Part shown: positions 46,282 through 58,810 of the stretch, piece after piece
Layout: each line of letters opens with the position of its first letter
Position numbering within the stretch: the first letter of the stretch is position 1
Assembly (NCBI GenBank): GCA_002794785.1
Contig: NBBA01000002.1
Coordinates: 2,666,001-2,730,000 of the forward strand
Length of the DNA stretch: 64,000 nucleotides
DNA from: Coniferiporia sulphurascens
Lineage: Eukaryota; Basidiomycota; Agaricomycetes; Hymenochaetales; Hymenochaetaceae
Direction: 5' to 3'
Translations under genes and position numbers: made by a program
The notes under the pieces: model-generated
Databases searched by the model: none
What the model was told of the DNA's origin: nothing
The model's input: the letters and a program-made list of their open reading frames with translations, nothing else

Positions 46282-49216
46282 TCACTTGCGGCGCTGTTGC
46301 CAAACAGCAAGAGGAACATCCTCTTCCTCGTTTGGATCGCCTGACCATTGGCGGTGGTCTGGGGAAACAGCACTTACGCTTGCTACTTTCTTCTTCAAAA
46401 CACCATTCTGTTTCCCGTGATGTGTAGGATTTGGCACAGGCGAAATAGCGTTCGCAGACAAGGAGCGTGCAGGCACCTTCGCACCTCCTCCTCCATCCAT
46501 ACCACGCCCCCACTCGCCGTTTGAGTAATATTGATTGGGCGGCGGTGTCTGGGTTGAACGTTGAGGTTGCTGGTTATAGTCAACACCCTGCGAATATGAG
46601 TTTGGAGATGGAGAAGAACCCCAGCCAGTATTGTTCGAGTTCGACTGCAACGCCCGCCAGAGCTGCTCGTTCGTTTGGTGGGTGTGCGTTTGCATTGCAC
46701 CTGGAGGTGGGCCCGCTTGGGGAGATGGACTCCCCATATCTAAACTCCCTGACCGCCCATAATAGTAGTTTTGATTGCCATTGCCATTCGGTTGTACATA
46801 CGCCGCCTGCTGCTGACGTGGTGGCTGGTGCTGTTGATGCTGATATTGCTGCTGCTGCTGCTGCTGTTGCTGCTGTTGCTGCACAGCTGGTTGAGTCAAG
46901 TGGGGCCGATGCGAATAGCCCCCGTTGTAGCCTTGCGGTGCTGATCCACTCGGCGGAGGGGCGGACGATGTCCGTACAACTGGCACAGGACCCGGTCCTG
47001 AGCCATACTCCTGTTCAATAACTTGACTTTGCAGGTGGTACTGAGGACCCTTGACAGGCATCTCTGCGCGCCGACCAGTAGACGCAGGCGTTCCAGGAGC
47101 AGGTTTCGTCAGGGTACCCCGCCGCGGCTCTCGTCGCTGTTCCTTCTCTCTTTGTGCTTCAGCCCGCTCCCTATCAGCCCGCTCCCTATCAGCCCGCTCT
47201 TTCTCAACCCGCTCTCTCTCAGCCCTCTCCCTTTCCTCCTTCTCCCTCTGTTCCCTCTCCATATGCTCCTTCTCCGAACCCGTAGCGGACGGCGTCTGTG
47301 CACCATCCTGAGATTCTCCTCCCGCTTTCCCCTGAGCCTTCTGGTTCTGGCTCTGGTTTTGACTTTGACCAGGTCCCTGGTGCGACTTGTTGATTACGCC
47401 CAGGTACCAGAACATAAGATTACTAATCAGAACTTGTTCGTATAGTGGTCGCCGAGGATTCGCGAGCTTAATGTGGCTCAATCGGTACACTGCACGTTCG
47501 ACGTGGATAGGGTATCGAGCATACGGATTCCCTAGCTGAGGCGATATTGAAGGAGAGTATGCCTTAGAAGACTTCGAAGCCCCGAGGAGCGCAGCAGCAG
47601 TGGCGGGTCCGGCCCCACCTCCAATATTACTTGGGGGTTGGTCTTCCTGTTTTCGCTTCCCTCCACCGAACAAAGAACCAAAGAAGCCACCATCCTTTTC
47701 CTTTTCTCGCTCTTTCGGCTGTTCTTTCCCGTTCTTCTTCGAGCCCTTGTCGCCACCTCCAACCTTGCGCCAAAGACTCTTTTTGTCCTTCTCCTTTCGT
47801 TTGTCCATGGACATCGACGACGAGCTTTGGTATGAAGGAGCTTCCGAAGTCACAGACGAACGCGAGTCCGGTCGCTGGATCTCGAGTGATGATGGAGCAG
47901 AGGCCGCATCGGGCGAAGGCGTGCGTGAAGGTTGTGGAGGAGCTTGCTGCTGCTGGATTGCTGGAGAGAGGTGCCGCTGTGGCGTAGGCTGGTGAAGAAT
48001 GGGTGCCGGCTGTGCCGATGGAGAAGGCTGTTGAAGAGGAAGTATATCGGGGATAGGCGGTACCGGAGGAACTGGTGGGGGGCTATCGACAGTAACGCGG
48101 GTAGACGAAGATGTTGGTTTGGGAGAAGGTGGCTTCTCATCTTCAAGGATATCCGCATATGCATCGTAAATCGAGCTCTCCTCCGTATAAGTCATCCGTC
48201 TATTATCATAAAGCTCCTCCGGTTCATCGTGTAGTCTTCCACCGGGCAGAGGGGGAGTAAAGAAGGGCTCTATTTCGCCGTGCCCACTCGACGAGCCATC
48301 GGTAGGGCTCGCGGTATTGTCAATAGACGCAGCGCGACCCGCAGACTTCCGACGTGAAGCAGGGAAACGATGGCCTCCCCCATCCCCCGAGAGGTTTGGT
48401 TTGCGGATCTTAGTACGAGCAGTGCGACGTAAAATTTGGCCAGGCGGAGGGACAATGATAGGGGCGTCTGCTTCGTCCGTCGTATCGGGGACATCGTCCA
48501 TCTGGTCAAGGACTGATAACAAGCACCAAACACACGAGCCTTGTTCAGCGCTTGATCCAGGCAAACAATAGTAAAGAAAATGACCCACAGGAAGGAGCAA
48601 CATTAAGGCTCATACTCCTACGAAGAACGCGTCTCAATTTCGTAGGGTCGTCACTTTTCGAGGCCTCATCTGCTAGTTCCTCCAGCTTCTGCAGGTCACT
48701 GATGGTGAGCTGTGGACCTTCCTTCCCATAGATACTCTTGTTCCTCCGCATTGGTACAACACGCTCTTCCTCTACGCCGTCGTTCGCTCGTGGCTTGTAC
48801 TGCCTGCTGAGCATCGAAGTTTTGCGCCCCAAGCTGGCCGAGGAGTTGGATCGGTCGAGCATCGGCGCAGGCGAATCATCTGACGGCGTGCGGGCGTGCT
48901 CCTTCAGAAACGCACGAAATTCGCTGGGCGCGAGCTCGGGGTGCAGATGCGCCGGCACCCAAAAAAGATGGAATGGGTCGTCCGTGCTGCCGCTCTCGCC
49001 GCTGCTGGTGTCCTCCTCTTGGCCACGTGGTGGGGACGCAGCACTATCGACCGACTTGCGTGCTTTGGGAGAGAGAGACGGAGCCACTGGCGACGGCTGC
49101 GCAGGTAAATCCGGGTCCAGTATAGGTGCGCCGGGGCCGCCTTGCGTGGATGACCGCCGCCTGATGTCGCGCAAAGTCTCGAGTTCACGCTCGATAGCCA
49201 TTTGCGAGGGCTGCAT
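46282..49216 (-). CDS. ZDS1: Zds family protein (Zds1/Zds2-like regulator of PP2A)
   Basis: Zds proteins bind the PP2A regulatory subunit Cdc55 and control mitotic entry/exit and polarity in yeast. Exons (minus) 49216-48589 and 48512-46282, one 76-nt GT-AG intron, give 952 residues. The first Zds block is DPFHLFWVPAHLHPELAPSE at about residue 83, followed by LRRVLRRSMSLNVAPSFLDQ across the intron. The diagnostic C-terminal Zds_C block (HVERAVYRLSHIKLANPRRP, then LYEQVLISNLMFWYLGVINK) lies at about 540-583. Between and after these are disordered regions: Pro-rich, a Lys/Glu basic segment, an R/E-rich run of ERERADRERA type, and a polyglutamine stretch at about residue 757 (46835-46880). The partner and role are inferred from the family. 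Confidence 0.88.
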
Positions 49217-51273
49217 TTTGTTCGCCTGAATTTATACGGTACGTTGTTAGCCAAGCACAGAAAGGAGAGTCGTTCAGAGAGGTTACTGACCAGCGGCGGC
49301 AGATGAGAGATTTGCGTCGTCGTCGCCGTCGTCGTCCACCACGACGAACAGCAGTAACTTAGGGCTTGGCCAGATTCGTTGGGCGGCACAGACTATGCCG
49401 CTTGCCTTTCTAATTCCGGATAAAATGCAGCCCTTTTCTGGAAGCTCCCGTGATCACTTCCCATATTCGTGAGTGTCACGAAAGAAAAAATAAATTCGTC
49501 GGAGTTCGTGCCATTGATGTCCGCACCAAATCCTTCAAATTCACTCCTCTCCCTCATTCACATTGAACACAAACTGGCATCGGCTTATAAACAGTTGAGT
49601 TTTGGTATAGAAGGTAGGTCACACGTAGGGGCAGAGATGTATTTTAGGTAAGAAAAAGAATTCACGGGACAAGAAACGATACGAGAATATGCGTGAGTAA
49701 GCATCCCGGCCGAGCGCGCAACCCTGATGGCAACGGCTTTCTTCAATAAACGATTCAGGACGGTACACGTCTATTTATAATAAATCAAGAGAAGCACCGC
49801 AGGCATTACTACTGCCACAGAGATGAAGCTTTTTGGACGCCTACAGTTGGAAAGGCCAGAAGCGAATTTAAAAATGCAAAAAGCTTCACTGATCTCTGTT
49901 CGCTTCAACCGCAGCCTGCAGGAGCTTTATACAGAGTAAACTTGACATTGATTGAGTCTCAGGCTATTTAAATAGTGGCGCTCACCGATACATACGTAGG
50001 ATTAGTAGTGAAAACGTGTGACCGCGGCCCTTTTCACTAGTAAGTACTAATACTGCCTACGAACTTTCCGACCTTCCGGCTCATTACAATAGGACAGATG
50101 GGGATGCTTTCTTAGTGAGACCTACATAGACATATATATACATAGTGCAAGCCGGCAACTCGGGTTGTCAATTCTGGGACAAATCGCGCAGAAGTATATA
50201 TAGGTACTTATCAGTTGAAGTGAGAGCACGCCACTTTCTGATACTTCCTTTCGGAACCGCACATATACATGTGTTCTCTTCCTCCCCTTTTTACGCCCCC
50301 AATTGACTAAAATCTCTGAGATGAGCGGCCCTTGGCCCTTTCAGGTAGCCCCAAACCGTCATCGTGCCATACACACGCTGCCAGCGAATGATCTAATCCA
50401 AGCTCGCATGGGCCGTCTGCAGCCTCGGGAGCCTTATTCCTATTGTTCAAATGCGGCCTTACGTGGATCGTGTACCTGAGGTCTTTGGGTCTGAACAACC
50501 GAAAAAAGGTTCCTGAAATTAAAATTCGTGCGGATCAGTTTCGCCACGTGTAGGCGACGTGCCGATCATTCACGCCGACCCATCCCGTACTCCCACTTTC
50601 ATGGCTTTCATTACTCACAATATTAATTGAACCGGTTAGCTTCCCACCAAGCGGTAGGAAAAAGCTGTGCTCATCACACAAATGCTGGAGCACTTTGCCA
50701 CTTATATACTCCGCAAAAATTGGGTATTAATAACAATCTGGCCGTTACGCCAGTCTGCCGGCTTTAGTATATAAAATCGATAACGTTACTGTACAGCGCT
50801 TCTGGACAAAACATAAAAAACAAGTTTAGGAGAGAGCATCCACAAGAAAGCGGGAAAGAGAAGAGGAGACATACCCCAAAAAGCCAGATGGTGAGGGAAA
50901 AAAATCACGGTATAGCAAGTCTTTTCGTGAGCGGCAGGGAGAACAAGGACAAAAGAAAGGAGTGCTGCTGTTGCCCCCATGGAAAAAGAGCACGACAAAC
51001 GATAACGAGGGTAAGGGTAGAGGGCAAATACGCGAATAAATGGAAATGAGGAAAAGGAAGGCCGGGCAATAGTTAGATTACAGGGTAGGCAATGACAGAA
51101 GGGCAGTAATGATAATGAAAAGCCAGATTTAAAGTTTACCTATTTACAAGTGAAGAGACGAGAGCCAGCCTATGATTTTCCACGGAATTCGCAAAAAGGA
51201 AAGCAACGGGAGTAAGCGGAGAGGAAAGCAAAGGAGAGAGAAAATGGTAGAGGATGGTAGTTGAGTCAACGAA
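49217..51273. other. Intergenic region, A+T-rich, no gene recognised
   Basis: About 2.1 kb between two minus-strand genes: the Zds promoter on the left and the 3' end of the Far1-like gene on the right. The centre (49750-50300) is A+T-rich with many stops in all frames. The stretch 50800-51250 is G+A-rich on the plus strand, fitting a pyrimidine-rich 3' untranslated region of the minus-strand gene. No RNA gene recognised. Confidence 0.4.
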
Positions 51274-54200
51274 TCAATCGCGTGCGACCCAGTCAGTGCT
51301 TCTGGACACCAACTCAATAGAGTTGTCCGACGTCCAGAACAACTTTTCAGTCGGCGTCCTGCCACCCCAGCTTTTCTGGTCCCGTAATATCATCGCCTGG
51401 ACGAAACAAAAAAAGTCAGCTCGATAAACAAAGTCAATACAATATGCACAAATAACGAACCTGCTGTGCACCGAAGTTGCGCTGGTCATGAGCAAAAGTG
51501 TCTACGTTATCGTCTAAAGCTTCTGCCAGAACCTGCAAATCTGCAAGGACAGCCTGAAGTGCACGCACGGCTGACAATGTAAGGAGTTCCTTGCGGTTGC
51601 GCAGTGCACCCGCACTTTGGCCCGGTGGAGGCAGGGACTGGGAGACACTCTGCAATACAGTATGCAAGATGCGGCGCGTCTCGCCAATGACCTTGGCCGC
51701 TTGCGCATAATTCTTACGTGACACAAGTACAAGCGCACGAGTAATCATATCCGACGCAAGAAGTTCCATGCGGCGGCGCAGGATCACATGATCTGAACCC
51801 TGCGCGGGCGTTCGCGGTCGCGAGCCCGATGCAGGTAAAAGTGTGATCGTGAGTAGCACCGGGTGCGCGAGCCGCGAGACGTGTTTCGTCGATGAGGGGT
51901 CGAAGAAGGAGCCGTCAACCTCGAACACAGGTACCTCATCAATCATGCGATCCATCATTCCATCGGCGAAGTCCGCAGAGTCCTCCAAAGACAGCGAGTC
52001 GAGACCCATACGCTGGACGAACTGGTCTGTTGCATTCAGTTGCCGACCTTGGTCCCCACGACCGTTACCCCGGGAGTGAGAATCACTGTTATCCAGTTCG
52101 AGCTCCACAAGCATCTCCTTCTTCTCGCCGTACCGCACCTCGCCGACCTCAATATCCACGTCATGCCCATCGGATGCGACAATAACACTAGGGCCTCCGG
52201 AGACTTTGCGAATGCGGAAGCGATGACCGTCAACGATTTTCAGATGGAGCTTCATATTAAGAAGACCGATCGACATCAAGCCACCGACGCAGCCGGCGAT
52301 GCAGTCCCGAAGATCGTACCTGGAAGTTGTGTTTAGTAAAAGATATGGATAGTTTCCCATACTCCGCTCACCAGTCTTTCACAAAAGTGTACGTTCCACC
52401 CGTATGGTTTGACATTAACCAGAGAGAAGCTGGATCATGAGAGCGTCCATAACCGAACGAATGAATAGGTACATTCGCTGCTTCCGCGCGTGCCAGGACA
52501 AGGTCCATCTGTGCGCGGCGGGTGCTGTCCGCCGTGTCGCTGACGAGCAGCAGGCCTGACACTGGGTTGCGTGCCTTGCGCTGAAGCACAACATCAAGTC
52601 CATGGTTCACTGCGGTCACAACATCTGTCTTTTCTTCTTTCGCGCCACGCACAAGGAACTCATCACCTGCGCCGTCGCGATTGCCCGTTTCGTTCACAAA
52701 CGCGAGCAAGCGGGCACGACTTTGCGCTCGCCCTATGCTCAAGAACGGCGTTTTGCGGACGCGTCCTCCGGGACCGACCTCAAAAGTAACGAAGCTCAAC
52801 CGGTCTTTCGGCCCGAGTGATGCGAGTACGAAGTCAAGAGTGTTCTTGATAACGCGGTTTTTGAGCGCCGCTGTGGACGGAGTTGCGGTTGGAGGAGGCA
52901 GTGAGATGATAAGGATGAGGTCCAATGACGGATGAGTTATGGGCGTTAATGAGTTTGAAGGCCCGGATGACAGATGTGGTGTCACAAGCCCAGTGGGAGA
53001 TGCATCGTAAGGCGAAGTAGTGGAATACAATTCCTCATCTTCGCCTAGCGGAGATAGTTTATTATGCGGATGCATAGCCATTCTCCCCATTGACGGGCCT
53101 GCCATTGATCCGTGAGACGTCGACGATGAGCGGATTGAGCCATTGCCGTTGAGCAAACTGTCTCTGTCAATGGAGCTCGACGTCGTTGCCGTGCTTCCAG
53201 ACAGCATGCGCATTGCCCTATTTGTATTGCCGTTACCAAACCCCTCCATGTTAGACCTCTGTGCCGACTGTGCCGACTGTTGGTGCATCGCAACAAAGCC
53301 CGCAATGTTCGCCTTCCACGCCTCGAGACTCGACCGGTCTTTGAAAATGAGTATGAAAGATTCGAGACGCTCGTCCTCCATGTCGATTGTGAGACTCAAT
53401 TCCCCCGCAACACTTGTGTCGGTGACTTGCTTGATGTGTCGGATATAAATGCGACCCTTGAGCTTGAGCACGCCCTTACCCGGGGCACCGCCGAAACTGC
53501 TTCCCGAGGCATCGTACCCGTTGCCGCCACCGCCTAAGAACCGGCCAAGAGTTCGCTTCTTCTCCTCCTCAACACAAATAAGCGCCTCCTTAAACAGATA
53601 AACAAAAAATTCTCTGACGAGCGCGTCTCGACGAACGCAGAGTAAATCAAACATCTGTAATGGTCCAAGGCCGGATAGAGGATGGCCCTTCCAGTCGATT
53701 ATGCGCGCACGGAGATCCTCCGTGATGTTCTTGAATGGCGAGTCATCTTCTGGTCTCAGAAGTGCCGCTGTGCTCTCGTAAGGCGCATCCACTTCCGTGT
53801 CCGCCACCGACGATCGCGAGAAGTTATGATGATGATGCTCAGGAGAAGGGGAGCGCGGGCCATTACCATTACCTTGGGAAGGTCGTCCCCCACCCGAGCC
53901 ACCGTCATTGTAGGTATACCGACCTGAGGCAGCCGTCTCGTGCCGCGAGAGCTGGCTCTGTGCGGACGAGCTACGGTAGGCATCATTAACGACTGGCCCA
54001 GGCACGTGTGACGAAGCACGACGGCTTGGCAACTCAATTACAACAATGCATGTCAGTGGCTGACTGGGCTCGCTCGTGCGTGTGAGAGTCGAGAACTCCG
54101 GGCGCACTTGGATGCTGGGAGCAACAATGTACGACGACGCATCTGACCCAGAAGACTTGATCGAGGCGGCGTGCTCAATTGGGTCGTCTTCCGTGGGGTC

Positions 54201-55042
54201 AAACGGCCTCTGAGGCTGAGCGTGAGGCGTCTGGGCACGACGCATGCTGCCAGAGGCCGAGGACGCCTCATGTCCGGGATAGAGCGATGCCGTATTGCGC
54301 TCACCCATTCCGGTGAGTGCGGCGAGCTCTGGAAGCGCATTAATACATGTCCGTAGAAGTCAGCGCCAGTTGGACCCACTATTACTCTTGCCACTGTCCC
54401 CATCAGAAACCTTCATAGGCCTCCTGCAGACCCCACATACGCCGAGGTTCGATTTTCGTGTTAACTGACCCATCTTGTTCTGGGTAGGCAGTGGGCCGTA
54501 GACGGCTGTGAAGCAAGCCTGGAGAACAGAGGTCAATATCTGTCGAAGCGTCGTCCGTGAGGACCGCGGGAACCTACCTCATGAAGGGCGTGGCCACAGT
54601 CGGGGACAATGTGGGGTTTCTCTCCAGGCAGTCTGAAGCTAAAGCTGAGCGGCTCGAGGCAGACCGGGCACTCTTTCTCATCTTCAGCATCGTGGCTGGA
54701 TACGACGGGGACGGGTGCGGCGACCATGGCGGCGTACGGATGTACTGGTGGAGGAACGGGGGTATGGCCGCCGAGGTGGGCAGTGGGTTCGTCGTGGGAG
54801 TGAGAGGCAGAACCGTTGGAGTAGGACGAGTGGAGAGATGTTCCCGAGCGGATACGCAGCGGGCGTCTGAAGAAGTTAGTTGCGCGCGAAGAAAGTGATG
54901 TGGGCGCCGGCTGTGCCGGCTGGAGGTGATGCAGGGGATGCTGGGAGGAGGACTGGGGGAGGAAAGCGGGGCTCGCTGAGGCCGTTGATTGATCAATGTT
55001 GCGTCCGTTCTTTGCCTGGTAGGGGGTAGCGAGCGACTTCAT
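51274..55042 (-). CDS. RING-PH-VWA protein of Far1/Ste5 architecture
   Basis: Likely scaffold of the pheromone MAP-kinase pathway, by domain order. Exons (minus) 55042-54578, 54518-54386, 54328-52372, 52319-51461 and 51396-51274 give 1178 residues. A RING-H2 finger at about 125-190 has the eight ligands CPVC, CGH, HEAC and CGVC. A PH-like domain at about 400-560 contains LKLKGRIYIRHIKQVTD and SFILIFKDRSSLEAWKANI. A von Willebrand A-like domain follows at about 665-855 (LDLILIISLPPP, VSGLLLVSDTADS, HSFGYGRSHDPASLWLMSN). It lacks the DxSxS metal site, as in Far1 and Ste5. The protein ends with STDWVARD. No transmembrane segment. The ATG chosen is the first in frame. An upstream exon is possible. 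The pathway role is inference. Confidence 0.82.
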
Positions 55043-55496
55043 CCAGCCTGATGGACGCACTCAAGCTGCCGCCGCGGTCGTACCGGACGTCGTCGTCGTT
55101 GCTGGGGGTGCTGGCGTGTTGGCGATGCTGCTCGCTATGCGCGGACGGTCGCGTTGGGCTTTTTTTCCTGGACTGGACGCGTGCGAATAAGTTGCCATCC
55201 GCATCCGTTGGTTCTAATGCGTCCGCCGAATTCTACACACGCGCATCATGATGCTAGTTGGCTGCTTTTCTTTCTGTTTTCCATGCGGGATAAATGCCCA
55301 TTTTAAAAAGCTCTTTTCCATTTGTACAGGTCGTGTTTTCTTTCTCTCCTTGCAGCTGAGATCGGCACTATGTCACATCACTTGAGTATGCGGCCGTGAC
55401 GCTCGTCACCTCGTTCGGTGTATGCGGGCGTTGCGCGTCGACTCGCTCTAAGTCTTCCGTTCGCCGCACACGGCTCATTTTAGCTACCAGAAAAAA
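55043..55496. promoter_or_regulatory. Divergent promoter between Far1-like and PUS1 genes
   Basis: About 450 nt between divergent start codons, with a T-rich part (55260-55345) nearer PUS1. No TATA box identified. Function inferred from gene arrangement. Confidence 0.4.
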
Positions 55497-57843
55497 ATGG
55501 AATCTGCAACCACGGGGATGACACGGTCTGCTACCAAGCGCGGTGCTGGCTCGGATTCGGATCCTGATCCAAAGCGCACAAGATTAGACGCGGATTCTGA
55601 CATCGCCAAAGTCACTCAGGCTGCCAGCGAAGGCAGCAACGGCGATGTGATAAACACACCCGTGGACTCGGCGTTAGTGCCCACGTCCGCATCTGTTGCG
55701 CCTACCGACGCGTCCCAGGCTGTCTCGCGCAAGGGTGGAAAAAAGGAGAAGCCCAAGAAGGAGCCAAAGCAGTGGACAGGACGCCGCCGCGGTACGCGTC
55801 TCGACAGACCGGAGGGCTCCTTGGATGCCGCAGGCAGTAATACTGGCGCGGAGGCAAGTGAAAAGGCACCGCGACTGCCAAAGCGTCAGTGCGCACTGCT
55901 CATCGGGTTCTGTGGATCAGGCTACAATGGCATGCAGATGTGCGTCCATCTTATCCTCCCACACGAAACCTCAATTCACGCTTCATGCTACAGTCAGCCG
56001 GAGGTGCGCACGATCGAAGGCGTGCTCTTCAAAGCCCTCATTGCCGCTGGCGCGGTATCTCAAGATAACGCAGATGATCCCGTAAAGGTATGGCTTTCTC
56101 CGCACCGCCCATTTCCGCCGCATTCGAGCCCAGGAGCTAAACGCCGTTTTCCGAAAAGGTCGGATTACAGCGTGCAGCGCGTACGGATGCGGGAGTACAT
56201 GCTGCAGGAAACGTCGTCTCCCTCAAAATTATCACTGCGGTACCAGGCGTGCCCGATCTCGTCGCACGTATTAATGAAGAGCTTCCTCCAGAAATCCGGT
56301 TGTGGAGTTTTGTACGTCTTCGCACGCCATGTATCGTTGAAGGCTAAACGGCGTTGACCCTTCTCCGTTCATTTAAAACGAAAAGCGAAGAGTGCAGAAC
56401 TCATTTAATGCCAGAATGCGAGTAATCACTAGGATTTACCCAAAGCAATGCGTTGATCTTTGAAATACAGGTCCTGCGACAGTCGAAAATATACTTACTT
56501 CTTCCCCGCCTACCTACTCATCCCCCCAAAGCCCACTAGCGGGCTCTACCGCACCTTTCGACAACAATCGACTACCTCTGGCACCGCTCCTGCGCCTAGT
56601 GACGAACTCCGCCATCCGTTTTGGGAGAGTGCGGACTTGGAAGCGAAGAGAGAAGATGAGATAGTGCGCAAGAAGCGGTGGCGGGTCGGTACGCCACAGG
56701 TCGAGGCACTGCGTGCCGCAGCAAAGCGGTTCGAAGGCACTCACAACTTCCATAACTTCACGGTCGGGCGCGATCCGAAAGACCGCAGTTGCATGCGGCA
56801 CATGAAGAAAATCGAGGTCCGTTTTTTATGATTTTGTGCTCTTCTTTTCTTTTCTTTCTTTTCTTGGCTATAGTCGGCGGCGCTGTGGCGTTCATTTGCG
56901 GCTGTGCCCCTGATATATTCCCTTCCATGTCGTTTTTTTTGACCGGTCTCCCCCTCTTAGGTCGCCGACCCCGTTGTGTATGGCGAAACCGAGTGGATCA
57001 GCGTGATGCTCCACGGGCAGAGCTTCATGTTACACCAAGTAGGTATCTACATCTTTGATACGCCCTATTTAGCCATCTGACATTTTTAGATTGTAAGTAC
57101 CACACGCAATTGGCCGTACTGGTTGATCTTAACGAAAGTTTCCTAGCGTAAAATGATGTGTGTCCTGGTGATGGCGGTCCGGACGGGCACGCCTTCCACT
57201 ATCATTGATGCAGTACGCTCCCACACACATCAAAACTTCATGCAATACACATAATCTAATTTAACCCGTTAGCTCTACGGCCCGCGCACTGTGGCCGTAC
57301 CGAAAATGCCGTCTCTCGGGCTTCTGCTTGAGCACCCCATTTTCGAATCGTACAACAAGCGAGTGGAAGACGCGAACACGCAGGCGAAACTGGCACTATC
57401 TGACGTGGAGTATCGCCCGCCGCTCGAGTTTGATACGCACGCGGACGCGATGTTGAAATTCAAGGAGGAGCATGTATACAACAAGATGCGCGAGGCGGAG
57501 GATAAAGTCGAGGTGTACGTGCAGTTTCCTATTAAAAATTCGGCTCGCAACTGACTTTGACCGTTGCTACAGCTTCGATCGCTGGCTGTACTCCTTTGAT
57601 CGCTACTCCGGCTCGGACCTGCTATACTACAACGCACAGGGCATCATCCCCGATGCTGCCGTGGTACACAAGGGCGTGCGGCGCGCAAACCAGTTCCGGG
57701 AGCGCAAGCGCTTCGACGCAACGGAATTCAAGACTGACTTGTCAGAAAAGACTTTTGCGGAGGATGAGGAAGACGATGATGAAGACGACGAGGCCGAAGT
57801 GGAGAAAATCAGCAAAAGGGAGCTAGAGGAGACTGAAGGATGA
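55497..57843 (+). CDS. PUS1: tRNA pseudouridine synthase PUS1
   Basis: TruA-family enzyme that isomerises uridines in tRNAs and some other RNAs, mainly nuclear. Exons 55497-55939, 55994-56087, 56159-56311, 56386-56417, 56471-56816, 56961-57038, 57090-57092, 57147-57212, 57273-57514 and 57573-57843 give 575 residues. Motifs: [20 protein letters not shown], the catalytic Asp in [72 protein letters not shown] and [21 protein letters not shown]. The N-terminus is a charged, probably nuclear-localising region. The tail is Asp/Glu-rich. One exon is 3 nt and codes the Ile of HQIRK. The intron after 56417 begins GCGAGT, a GC-AG intron. AATAAA follows the stop at about 57937. Confidence 0.92.
57090..57092 (+). 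other. 3-nt microexon of PUS1
   Basis: ATT between catttttAG and GTAAGT. It codes the invariant Ile of the HQIRK motif. Flanking introns are 51 and 54 nt, each with a branch-point-like word (ctgac, cttaac) at normal distance. Skipping it keeps frame but deletes this Ile. Confidence 0.9.
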
Positions 57844-58093
57844 GCATATAATAAGACTTACTCGGAGAGCTGAGTGTAAGAAAAAGCGGTAGATAGTTAT
57901 GATTACAATGTATTGTACATTTTTCAATGCCTAAAAATAAAGCGCACTCACTCCTCCCACCTTACTTCCTCAAGTACCTGAATGAATGTGCGATTGCATT
58001 CTAATTGCGCGGACTCTAGGACCTCCCGCTGGGTCGAAGCAGAGGTGCCTCCGAATATCCAGTCTAATTCAAGCCTTCCTCCAAGCAGTTCAA

Positions 58094-58810
58094 TTAGCTC
58101 TGGAACTTGCGCATCGTCTGGATTTCGTCGAGTAGTGCCTGCAAGCGGTCATCGTCGACCTTCAAAAGGCTGTGCAGCGAAGCGTCTAATATCAGCCTAC
58201 GTCCGGCGACGGAATGAGTAAAACGCACCTCGGAACGATGCTCTTCGCCTCTTCCGCGTCCGCAGGGCACAGGTTTGCGATCTGTGCTGTTTCGAACTGC
58301 GTCAGTGCGGGCTCGCGGCGGAGGGTCCTGACACACAAAGTTAACATGTCGCATATTAGCACCGCAGAACACGCAGACACAGGATGATGGCAGCCTCGTC
58401 TCACTCACTCTCGGACAGCGCTAGCAGAGTCCGTTGTCGTAAACTTCGCGAACTGCTTCACATACTCGAGCGTCTTGTTGTACACACTGTACGATTCGGA
58501 ACCCGCGCAGGTCGCATGATTCATTTTTATGTACCGAAGGGGTAAATTTTAGTCCACATCTGGAGAAGCATGATTGCAGAAAAGAAACGACGAGCGTACG
58601 CGGTGTCTGGCGCGTCCTTGTCCCGATTCTCGAGGAGGTACTTGACCTCCGAAATAAGTAGACAACCCGCGTTGTTGAATTCTGACTCATCCTCCCGTTA
58701 GTAAAGTGCATAGATAAAGTGGGGTGTGTAGGTGCACCTTGACCGAGCCTCAACACCGAGGCATCTTCCTCTTCGCCTTGTGTCCTGCGATGCAGTCGGG
58801 GAGTAGACAT
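58094..58810 (-). CDS. RPB4: RNA polymerase II subunit RPB4
   Basis: Forms the Rpb4/Rpb7 stalk of RNA polymerase II, used in initiation, mRNA export and decay. Exons (minus) 58810-58738, 58681-58600, 58486-58409, 58327-58229 and 58169-58094 give 135 residues, a compact form close to the animal and fission yeast proteins. Motifs: EEEDASVLRLGQEFNNAGC, LLISEVKYLLENRD, YNKTLEYVKQFAKFTT, TLRREPALTQFETAQIANLC, PADAEEAKSIVPS and the C-terminal DDDRLQALLDEIQTMRKF. All four introns are GT-AG (56-113 nt) and frame is kept. It converges with PUS1, with 250 nt between stop codons. Confidence 0.93.

Noticed and set aside
46835..46880. CAG/CTG repeat as a separate microsatellite feature
   Set aside because: It codes the polyglutamine run of the Zds protein and is described there.
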